The notes under the pieces are model-generated. The model was given only the letters and a program-made list of their open reading frames with translations. It searched no databases and was not told the origin of the DNA. A stretch of DNA of 64,000 bases, from assembly GCF_009183415.1 (NCBI RefSeq), contig NZ_WEHU01000001.1, forward strand, positions 62,001 through 126,000, in the 5' to 3' direction. A program made the position numbers and the translations under genes. Below, in pieces: positions 57,608-64,000 of the stretch (the first letter of the stretch is position 1; each line of letters opens with the position of its first letter). The stretch comes from Bacillus sp. B1-b2. GTDB lineage: Bacteria > Bacillota > Bacilli > Bacillales > Cytobacillaceae.

Positions 57608-58396
57608 TTGAAAACATTATTAGTAGGAAAAGAACACATAGCATATAAAGAAAGCGGACAAGGCTCTACTATTGTATTGCTTCATGGATTCTGTGGAAAT
57701 GTAGATTACTGGGATTATATCGTACCAGTGTTAGCAGAGAAATATCATGTACTCTGTATGGATCTGCGCGGTCATGGACATTCATCTTTTCAAGGAGGAG
57801 ATATAAAAATAGAGGATTTAGCAAAAGACATCCATTTAGTACTTGAGAAACTTTCCATTGAAAAAGTAACGATGCTTGGTCATTCATTAGGTGGTTATGT
57901 ATCGTTAGCATTTGCAGAGCTTTATCCTGAAAAGCTAGCTGGTTTTGGATTGATTCATTCCACTGCATTTCAGGATACAGAAGAAGGAAAAGAAGGAAGA
58001 TTACATGCGATTAAAAAAATACAGGATTTCGGTATAGAATCATTTGTGGATGGTTTAGTTCCTAATTTATTTGCAGATGATTCCAAGAGCATATTACCTA
58101 AAGAAATAGAAAAAGCGAAAGATATTGGGTACAAAACGAACCAGGTAGCGGCAATGGAAACACAAGCTGCAATGAGAGTACGACCTGATCGAAATAAAAT
58201 AATTGCTGATTCTAAAGTGCCCGTATTATTAGTAAAAGGAATAAAGGATAAAATTGTTCCTCTTAATCGAGTGACATCTTCATCAGGAAGTACTATTACA
58301 GAGGTTGAGCTAGATGCAGGGCATATGAGTATGCTAGAAGCACCAGAACAATTAGCAAGAACTATACAAAGTTTTGTTGAGAAAAACATAAAGTAA
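57608..58396 (+). CDS. Alpha/beta hydrolase
   Basis: The 262-residue protein shows the alpha/beta-hydrolase fold: oxyanion-region HGFCGNVDYWD, nucleophile motif GHSLGG, and late catalytic residues around KGIKDKIVP (Asp) and AGHMSMLE (His). The substrate is unknown. A TTG at 57608 follows GAGGT at normal spacing. It is divergent from the Hsp20 gene and ahead of mrfA. Confidence 0.88.
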   Translation: MKTLLVGKEHIAYKESGQGSTIVLLHGFCGNVDYWDYIVPVLAEKYHVLCMDLRGHGHSSFQGGDIKIEDLAKDIHLVLEKLSIEKVTMLGHSLGGYVSLAFAELYPEKLAGFGLIHSTAFQDTEEGKEGRLHAIKKIQDFGIESFVDGLVPNLFADDSKSILPKEIEKAKDIGYKTNQVAAMETQAAMRVRPDRNKIIADSKVPVLLVKGIKDKIVPLNRVTSSSGSTITEVELDAGHMSMLEAPEQLARTIQSFVEKNIK

Positions 58397-58424
58397 ATTG
58401 GGTAATATTATCAGGAAAAAAACC

Positions 58425-58453
58425 TTTCAAATCGAACGTTCATTCGGTAAAAT
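58425..58453 (+). promoter_or_regulatory. SigA-type promoter with near-consensus LexA box for mrfAB
   Basis: TTTCAA (58425-58430) and TAAAAT (58448-58453) are separated by 17 bases. The spacer holds CGAACGTTCATTCG (58433-58446), which matches the Gram-positive LexA/DinR box CGAAC-N4-GTTCG except for one G-to-A change. Repressor bound here would block RNA polymerase. The gene it controls encodes a DNA repair helicase. Confidence 0.6.
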
Positions 58454-58478
58454 GGAGATATTAAAGAGGTGAACTGAT

Positions 58479-60752
58479 TTGAAAGTGCGTAAAAATCTTC
58501 AACAACTAATGACCGAATGGCGGGAAAAAGAAGAATATAAAGAGCAGATAGCCTATTGGCATACGATAGAAGAGCGTGAAGCCAAAAACGTGCCTCTGCC
58601 AGATGATATTTCTGCTTCTATTAAAGCTGCTCTGCAAAAAAGAGGAATTAATAGTTTATATACACACCAATATACGTCATATAAAGCAATTAGACAGAAT
58701 AAAAGTGTTGTTGCTGTCACACCAACAGCATCAGGTAAGACACTTTGCTATAACTTGCCTGTCATACAAACAATAGCTGAAAATAATCTAGCAAGAGCAT
58801 TATATATATTTCCAACAAAAGCGTTAGCACAAGATCAAAAGAGTGAGTTAAATGAACTGATTGAAAGTGCGGAACTACAAATAAATAGCTATACATATGA
58901 TGGAGATACGCCAGCATCTATTCGTCAGAAAGTACGAAAAGCTGGTCATATTGTCATAACAAATCCAGATATGCTTCACTCAGCTATTCTTCCACACCAT
59001 ACTAAGTGGGTCTCCTTATTTGAAAATCTAAAATATATTGTTATTGATGAGCTGCATATTTATCGAGGGGTGTTCGGCAGTCATGTTGCAAATGTTATAC
59101 GAAGATTAAAGAGAATATGTGCATTTTATGGAAGTAATCCTACTTTTATTTGTACGTCTGCAACCATTGCCAATCCTAAAGAGCTTGCTGAACATTTAAC
59201 AGAAATGCAGTTTGAGCTAGTAGATAATAATGGAGCTCCTAGTGGTAGAAAGCATTTTGTTTTTTATAATCCACCAATTATTAATAAACCATTGAATATT
59301 AGAAGAAGTGCTACTCTTGAAGTGAGAAAGATTGCTGGAGATTTATTGAAAAATAAAATCCAAACAATTGTTTTTGCTAAAAGTCGAGTTCGAGTAGAAA
59401 TACTTTTAACCTATTTGCAAGAACTAGTTAAATTTCAGCTTGGCTCCAAATCAATAAAAGGGTATAGAGGTGGTTATTTACCTACGGAAAGAAGAGAAAT
59501 TGAACAAGGCTTAAGGAATGGGAATATTTATGGAGTGGTTAGCACCAATGCTCTAGAGTTAGGAGTGGACATTGGACAACTTCAAGCTTGTGTCATGACA
59601 GGATATCCTGGAAGTATTGCAAGCTCTTGGCAGCAAGCAGGTCGTGCTGGGAGACGTCATGATGAATCACTTGTCATTATGGTAGCAAGCTCTAGCCCTC
59701 TTGATCAATATATGGTATCTAACCCTGACTATTTCTTTAGTAGAAATCCAGAAACAGCCCGTATTAATCCAGATAATTTAATCATTCTCCTAGATCATAT
59801 GAAATGTGCTGCATATGAGCTGCCATTTAAAGAAGGAGACTTATTTGGAACAGTAGAAATTACAGAAATCCTAGAATATTTATCAGAAGAAAGAATTCTC
59901 TTTCAAAATGGAGATAAATGGTATTGGATGAACGATTCCTTTCCAGCACATAATATAAGCTTACGTTCCGCTTCACAAGAAAATATCGTTATTATAGACA
60001 TATCAGATGTTAGTAAAACGAGAGTAATAGGTGAAAGTGATCGTTTCTCTGCAATGACGTTACTTCATGAAGAGGCGATTTATTTACACCAAGGAACGCA
60101 GTATCAGGTAGAAAAACTGGATTGGGAAGAAAAAAAAGCTTATGTTCGGGAAGTTAGTGTAGACTACTATACCGATGCAAATCTTGCTGTTTCTCTTAAG
60201 GTTCTAGAAGAGGATAATAAGAGAAGTTATGGACATATAGAGACAGGTTTTGGAGATGTAAGTATTATAGCAATGAGTACTATTTTTAAGAAAATCAAAT
60301 TTGAGACACATGAAAACATAGGCTCAGGACCGATTACACTTCCAGAAGAAGAGCTTCATACTAGCGCAGCATGGTTATCCTTTAATCAAGAAGATTTAAA
60401 TTGGGACAAAGAAAAAACAGAGCAAGGGTTAGTAGGAGCAGCACATGTTTTAAAACATATTTCTCCGTTACTTGTGATGGCGGATGCTAGTGATATTCAT
60501 GTTGTTCCACAGGTGAAGGCAGAGCATAATGAGAAAGCTACCATCTTCTTCTATGATCAATATCCTGGAGGGATTGGTCTTAGTAAAAAAATCTATGAAG
60601 AAATGCCGGTAGTACTAAGAGAAGCAAAAAAGATGATAAATCATTGTAGCTGTGAACATGGTTGCCCATCTTGTATCGGAACAGAAAGTCATTCTGTAAA
60701 CAGTAAACGAGATTGTTTAAAAATCCTTTCACTTCTAGAAGTAAGTCTATAA
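58479..60752 (+). CDS. mrfA: DNA repair helicase MrfA (YprA)
   Basis: MrfA is a superfamily 2 DEAD/DEAH-like helicase with a C-terminal DUF1998 zinc domain. In B. subtilis MrfA and MrfB repair mitomycin C adducts in a UvrA-independent pathway. The 757-residue product has Walker A TPTASGKT, DELH box (IDELHIY), SAT motif (TSATIANP), motif VI QQAGRAGRR and a C-terminal four-Cys site CSCEHGCPSC...DC. A TTG at 58479 follows AAAGAGGTGA. It is followed 21 bases later by mrfB. Confidence 0.93.
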   Translation: MKVRKNLQQLMTEWREKEEYKEQIAYWHTIEEREAKNVPLPDDISASIKAALQKRGINSLYTHQYTSYKAIRQNKSVVAVTPTASGKTLCYNLPVIQTIAENNLARALYIFPTKALAQDQKSELNELIESAELQINSYTYDGDTPASIRQKVRKAGHIVITNPDMLHSAILPHHTKWVSLFENLKYIVIDELHIYRGVFGSHVANVIRRLKRICAFYGSNPTFICTSATIANPKELAEHLTEMQFELVDNNGAPSGRKHFVFYNPPIINKPLNIRRSATLEVRKIAGDLLKNKIQTIVFAKSRVRVEILLTYLQELVKFQLGSKSIKGYRGGYLPTERREIEQGLRNGNIYGVVSTNALELGVDIGQLQACVMTGYPGSIASSWQQAGRAGRRHDESLVIMVASSSPLDQYMVSNPDYFFSRNPETARINPDNLIILLDHMKCAAYELPFKEGDLFGTVEITEILEYLSEERILFQNGDKWYWMNDSFPAHNISLRSASQENIVIIDISDVSKTRVIGESDRFSAMTLLHEEAIYLHQGTQYQVEKLDWEEKKAYVREVSVDYYTDANLAVSLKVLEEDNKRSYGHIETGFGDVSIIAMSTIFKKIKFETHENIGSGPITLPEEELHTSAAWLSFNQEDLNWDKEKTEQGLVGAAHVLKHISPLLVMADASDIHVVPQVKAEHNEKATIFFYDQYPGGIGLSKKIYEEMPVVLREAKKMINHCSCEHGCPSCIGTESHSVNSKRDCLKILSLLEVSL

Positions 60753-60773
60753 GGAAAGTTGGGACAAGCAAGG

Positions 60774-62051
60774 ATGTCTATTAAAAATAAATTAAATAGG
60801 ATGAAAAATCATATAAAAAAAGAAGAATCTCTTCCGCCTATTGTAGAAGATATACAAACAACGAAGAACATTCCTTTCTTAGAAGAATGGAAGAAAGAGA
60901 ATGTTATACCCTATTGGTTGGATGGGGAGTATTGCCTTGTAAGAGAAGTCAAATACCCTTTAGATTATAAACATGGAAAATATCCGTTAAGAGAATTTTG
61001 TCAAGTAGTAACAGATTGGAATGCTGAAAAAAGAGAGCATCCGCTATCTGCGAAAGGTCATGCTGCATCAGAACTATTTTTCTTTGATACAGAAACAACG
61101 GGTCTAGGAGGAGGAGTAGGAAATTCTATCTTTATCTTAGGCTATGCACAATTGATAGATGATCATATTGTTCTTAAACAGCATATACTCCCACATCCAG
61201 GAGCAGAGATACCCTTATATCATAGCTTTTTAGAAAACATAGATTATACTACTTTAGTCACCTATAACGGAAAGGCTTTTGATTGGCCACAAGTGAGAAC
61301 AAGGCACACCTTAATCAAAGAACATGTACCAAAGCTTCCCGAATTTGGTCATTTTGATTTATATCACGGTGCAAGGCGGATGTGGAAGCATCGACTAGAA
61401 AGGGTAAAGCTACAAGTAGTAGAAGAAGAAATTTTAGAAGTTAAGAGAATAGATGATATACCAGGGTTTTTAGCGCCTATGATTTATTATGATTTTGTTG
61501 AGACTAAGAAAACGGAGGGTATGATTGGAATTTTAAAGCATAATGAATGGGATATCCTTTCTTTAATCACATTATACACACATATTAGCTATCAATTGCT
61601 ACACAAAGACCAAGCTATGAGTGCTAAAGAAGCCTTAGAGGTCGGCAAGTGGTATTCTCATTCCGGTAATGTAGGTATGGCAAAAGAAACCTTTTTGAAT
61701 ATTAATAGTAGAGATACCGAAGAAACGCTAATGGCACAGTTTTTACTAGCTAAACAGTTTAAAAGAGAAAAAAATGTAATAGATGCTGTGGAAGCATGGA
61801 AAAGAATTGTTAAGAATCACACGGTTGAAACGGATTCTTTTATTGTTATAGAATCATATATCGAGCTTGCTAAGTTTGCAGAACATAAAGAGAAAAATAT
61901 AGCACAGGCCCTTGATTATACCCTAGCAGCACAAAAGTTGTTAGAACGACAACCACCAAATAAAAAGAAAATGTTAGAGTTAAACAAAAGAATGGAACGA
62001 CTTCATAACAAAAAGTTAATAAAAAGAGCAACAATATCCATAAATACCTAG
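60774..62051 (+). CDS. mrfB: Exonuclease MrfB (YprB)
   Basis: MrfB is a metal-dependent DEDDy-type exonuclease working with MrfA. The 425-residue product has the RNase H-like nuclease motif FFDTETTGLGGG (D and E), TYNGKAFDWPQVRTRH, and HNEWDILSLITLY with the last Asp. TPR-like helices form the C-terminus (about 290-425). The ATG at 60774 gives MSIKNKLNRM, like B. subtilis YprB. An upstream TTG at 60759 would add five residues. The ribosome site is weak for either, so coupling to mrfA is likely. Confidence 0.92.
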   Translation: MSIKNKLNRMKNHIKKEESLPPIVEDIQTTKNIPFLEEWKKENVIPYWLDGEYCLVREVKYPLDYKHGKYPLREFCQVVTDWNAEKREHPLSAKGHAASELFFFDTETTGLGGGVGNSIFILGYAQLIDDHIVLKQHILPHPGAEIPLYHSFLENIDYTTLVTYNGKAFDWPQVRTRHTLIKEHVPKLPEFGHFDLYHGARRMWKHRLERVKLQVVEEEILEVKRIDDIPGFLAPMIYYDFVETKKTEGMIGILKHNEWDILSLITLYTHISYQLLHKDQAMSAKEALEVGKWYSHSGNVGMAKETFLNINSRDTEETLMAQFLLAKQFKREKNVIDAVEAWKRIVKNHTVETDSFIVIESYIELAKFAEHKEKNIAQALDYTLAAQKLLERQPPNKKKMLELNKRMERLHNKKLIKRATISINT

Positions 62052-62161
62052 TTGTACAATTAATGGTTCCCTATTAAAATAGTAATGAATGAATTTGAAT
62101 AATTAAGAGTTGTAGACTATCTTGTTCAAAATCATATATTTATTATAATGGAGTGGACTAC

Positions 62162-62257
62162 GTGTATAAGGTAGTAATGTATTTGTTTTTTTTGCTTCTG
62201 TGTTTAACAATAGTCTTATTTACAACATTAAAAGATAGTTTCTACGCCCTTTTATAG
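62162..62257 (+). CDS. 31-residue single-pass membrane peptide
   Basis: A GTG at 62162 has GGAG 8 bases upstream. The peptide is hydrophobic almost throughout (VVMYLFFLLLCLTIVLFTTL), with Lys3 at the N-side and a short tail KDSFYALL. A TATAAT at 62144-62149 overlaps the ribosome site region, so it cannot be the promoter of this gene. It lies in an otherwise empty 320-base gap between mrfB and cotD. Conservation must decide. Confidence 0.45.
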   Translation: MYKVVMYLFFLLLCLTIVLFTTLKDSFYALL

Positions 62258-62371
62258 GAAAATAATGTTAACTTTGAAAAATAGGTATTTGTATTAGTAC
62301 AAGATTATCTCTTCTAACATAAGTTGTTAATGTAAGATAACTAAACTAAATTTTGAGAGGAGATTTTCTTT

Positions 62372-62725
62372 ATGTATTGCAAACCTAATAATGTTTTACC
62401 AGCAGTGGTTCATCCAACAAAATGTTGTGTGAATAATACTTTTTCAAACAATATCGTGCCTCATATCCATCCAACTCATACAACTACAGTTAATCATGTG
62501 AATTATGAGCACCAACATTTCTTCCCACAAACTCAATCAGTTGAAAATGTGGTAACAAATACACAAGCAAATATGGGGCCAGCTCCAGCTCCATATCCAG
62601 TTGCTCCTACACCAACTCCGTATCCAGCAACTGGTGGTACACCATTCACAGCAACAGGACAAATTTTCCCTGGCCAAACTGGAATGCCTGGAATGCCAGG
62701 AGCAATGCCTTTTAGAAAAAGATAA
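62372..62725 (+). CDS. cotD: Spore coat protein CotD, with Pro/Gly-rich tail
   Basis: CotD is an inner spore coat protein. The 117-residue product has the family core PAVVHPTKCCVNNTFSNN, VPHIHPTHTTTVNHVNYEHQ and FFPQT (about 10-62). B. subtilis CotD is about 75 residues. The extra C-terminus is Pro/Ala/Thr-rich and then GQTGMPGMPGAMPFRKR, with a few Gly-x-x steps. The ATG follows GAGAGGAG. The place between mrfB and ypsA is conserved. Confidence 0.92.
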   Translation: MYCKPNNVLPAVVHPTKCCVNNTFSNNIVPHIHPTHTTTVNHVNYEHQHFFPQTQSVENVVTNTQANMGPAPAPYPVAPTPTPYPATGGTPFTATGQIFPGQTGMPGMPGAMPFRKR

Positions 62726-62731
62726 CTACAA

Positions 62732-62762
62732 AACAAGGATCTTCTATGAAGGTCCTTGTTCT
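62732..62762 (+). terminator. Terminator of cotD
   Basis: AACAAGGA (62732-62739) pairs with TCCTTGTT (62753-62760), extended inside by CTTC/GAAG pairing. The T run is poor. Confidence 0.7.
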
Positions 62763-62947
62763 TATATGAAGCTACTTTAACTGTCTCTATTACCTTCATA
62801 TGAGATATAAAGAATGAATTATGCTACAATATGTTAGAGAAAATGGTACAAGTTACTCATGTTCTTCTCTTATTAAACATATACTATACATTAGTAATAG
62901 AGTGAATAGATGAACTAAAGTGTGCCAATAAGGAGTATTTACTAAAC

Positions 62948-63505
62948 ATGAAAGTGGCCGTAATATCAGGATATAAGCCTTTTGAAATTGGAATATTTAA
63001 AAGAGACGATCCAGCTGTTACTTACATAAAAATAGCTATCCGTAAACATTTAGAGCAAATGATAGAAGAAGGATTAGAATGGGTTATTATTAGTGGCCAA
63101 CTTGGCACGGAGCTATGGGCAGCAGAAGTGGTTTTTGATTTACAAGAAGCTTATCCAAATCTCAAATTAGGTGTGGTTACACCCTTTTTAGAGCAAGAAC
63201 AGTCCTGGAAGGAGCCTAATAGGGAATGGTATGAGGAAATTCTTATGCAAGCTGACTTTGTTGACTCTATCTCGAAAAAAACATATGAAAATCCACAACA
63301 ATTTGTAAATAAAAATGTTTTTTTAGTAAAAAAAAGTGATGCTATGCTACTCTTTTATGATGAAGAGAGTGTAGGAAGCCCTAAATATTTATATGATCTA
63401 GCAAAAAAATATAAGGAGAATTATCCTTACGACATTCGAAAAATACAATTTTCTGATTTGCAGGATATTGTCGAGGAAGAATCCTATAAAGATCAATATG
63501 AGTGA
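62948..63505 (+). CDS. ypsA: YpsA (SLOG superfamily) cell division-linked protein
   Basis: The 185-residue cytosolic protein has a Rossmann-like SLOG nucleotide-binding fold: [32 protein letters not shown] and [19 protein letters not shown]. In B. subtilis YpsA has been linked to cell division and works in the same neighbourhood as gpsB. The start ATG follows AAGGAG. gpsB follows after 68 bases. Confidence 0.92.
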   Translation: MKVAVISGYKPFEIGIFKRDDPAVTYIKIAIRKHLEQMIEEGLEWVIISGQLGTELWAAEVVFDLQEAYPNLKLGVVTPFLEQEQSWKEPNREWYEEILMQADFVDSISKKTYENPQQFVNKNVFLVKKSDAMLLFYDEESVGSPKYLYDLAKKYKENYPYDIRKIQFSDLQDIVEEESYKDQYE

Positions 63506-63573
63506 ATGATTGACAAAAACGTTGATTTTTGAAAAAATAAATGAAGAAATGGGAATAGACTGAGGTGAGCGAA

Positions 63574-63879
63574 ATGCTATCAGATAAAATTAAATTAACA
63601 GCTAAGGATATATTGGAAAAAGAGTTTAAGACAGGTGTAAGAGGATATAAGCCAGAGGAAGTAGACAAATTTTTAGATTTGGTTATTAAAGATTATGAAA
63701 CCTTTCACCAAGAAGTGGAAGAATTACAACAAGAGAATTTACGACTTAAGAAGCAAGTAGAAGAAGCTACTCGTAGACAAGCAGCTCCAACTAATACTGC
63801 TGGAACAACTAATTTTGATATCTTAAAAAGATTATCCAATTTAGAAAAACATGTTTTTGGAAGCAAACTTTACGAATAA
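63574..63879 (+). CDS. gpsB: Cell cycle protein GpsB
   Basis: GpsB is a DivIVA-like coiled-coil protein that guides PBP1 (PonA, encoded in this window) between septum and side wall. The 101-residue product has the N-terminal DivIVA-type membrane/PBP-binding segment [25 protein letters not shown], a coiled coil (about 30-65) and the C-terminal trimer segment [17 protein letters not shown]. An ATG at 63574 with GAGGTGAG fits the known start. An upstream in-frame codon at 63565 is rejected. Confidence 0.95.
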   Translation: MLSDKIKLTAKDILEKEFKTGVRGYKPEEVDKFLDLVIKDYETFHQEVEELQQENLRLKKQVEEATRRQAAPTNTAGTTNFDILKRLSNLEKHVFGSKLYE

Positions 63880-63938
63880 GTGAACCTATAACTAATAGAA
63901 AATGATGGTGCTCTATTAAACATTACCTAATTTAACCA

Positions 63939-63967
63939 TTGCAATACATAAGGAAAACGATTATAAT
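63939..63967 (+). promoter_or_regulatory. SigA promoter of rnpB
   Basis: TTGCAA (63939-63944) and a perfect TATAAT (63962-63967) are spaced by 17 bases. Transcription should start near 63974-63975. Confidence 0.8.
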
Positions 63968-63974
63968 AATTTTT

Positions 63975-64000
63975 GTATCAAATAACACTTTGGTAATCGC
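63975..64000 (+). ncRNA. rnpB: RNase P RNA (type B), 5' end only
   Basis: The window ends in GGTAATCGC, the conserved sequence at the P1-P2 junction of Bacillus-type RNase P RNA (GGGTAATCGCTGC). It lies just after a strong promoter and just after gpsB, where B. subtilis has rnpB. Only about 26 bases are inside the window. The 5' end is inferred from the promoter. Confidence 0.75.

Noticed and set aside
57970-58389. Minus-strand open frame of 139 codons in the alpha/beta hydrolase gene
   Set aside because: It lies wholly opposite a well-supported gene with GHSLGG and His/Asp motifs, and has no family pattern or ribosome site.
62144-62149. TATAAT as the promoter of the 31-residue ORF
   Set aside because: Transcription from it would begin after the ribosome site GGAG at 62150-62153, so both cannot serve the same gene.

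Overview
The window is a chromosomal segment of a low-GC, endospore-forming Firmicute of the family Bacillaceae. The evidence is gene order and content. From left to right it follows the ypdA-to-rnpB region of the Bacillus subtilis chromosome (prsW, sleB-ypeB, ypfA, cmk, ypfD, der, gpsA, spoIVA, hbs, hepS-menG-hepT, ndk, cheR, the aro cluster, ypiAB, dapB-mgsA-bshB1-bshA-cca-birA, panBCD, dinG, aspB, asnS, dnaD, nth, ponA, recU, yppCDEG, mrfAB, cotD, ypsA, gpsB). Spore genes (sleB, ypeB, spoIVA, ypjB, cotD) and bacillithiol genes (bshA, bshB1, ypdA/bdr) support this. The genus cannot be named from the sequence alone.

Layout. 1-8.4 kb: bacillithiol-disulfide reductase (cut by the window edge), PrsW protease, spore germination pair SleB/YpeB, a c-di-GMP PilZ protein, CMP kinase, an S1-repeat protein, YpzI and YphA. 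8.6-14.1 kb: ribosome assembly GTPase Der, GpsA, spore coat ATPase SpoIVA, nucleoid protein HU. 14.5-18.7 kb: heptaprenyl diphosphate synthase and MenG (menaquinone side chain and last methylation), Ndk, CheR. 18.8-25.1 kb: chorismate, tyrosine, phenylalanine and histidine genes aroC-aroB-aroH-hisC-tyrA-aroA, tightly packed and partly overlapping. 25.1-33.2 kb: a less conserved stretch with a broken small membrane gene carrying a 7-bp tandem repeat, an unfamiliar amidohydrolase-like gene, ypiA, ypiB, ypjA, ypjB, a YugP-type metallopeptidase, an MFS exporter and a YitT protein. 33.4-41.4 kb: a compact run of MazG-like protein, dapB, mgsA, bshB1, bshA, cca, birA, then panBCD. 42-50.6 kb: dinG, ypmB, aspB, asnS, dnaD, nth, ypoC. 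50.6-64 kb: ponA-recU on the minus strand, yppC onward on the plus strand, the DNA repair pair mrfAB, cotD, ypsA, gpsB, and the first bases of RNase P RNA at the right edge.

Compared with B. subtilis several genes are absent from their expected positions: fni, yphE/yphF, mtrA/mtrB (TRAP), the trp operon, ypiF-qcrABC, ypmA and yppF. Loss of both mtrB and trpEDCFBA here is coherent, because TRAP regulates trp. No prophage, insertion sequence, CRISPR array, rRNA or tRNA was found. Most of the window is conserved core genome.

I found no clear new multi-gene system. The observations most worth following up are: a near-consensus LexA (SOS) box inside a good promoter for mrfAB; a minus-strand small membrane gene with four perfect 7-bp repeats and an in-frame UGA; an amidohydrolase-like protein lacking the usual metal-binding motif; and unannotated small membrane-protein genes at 41.8 and 62.2 kb.
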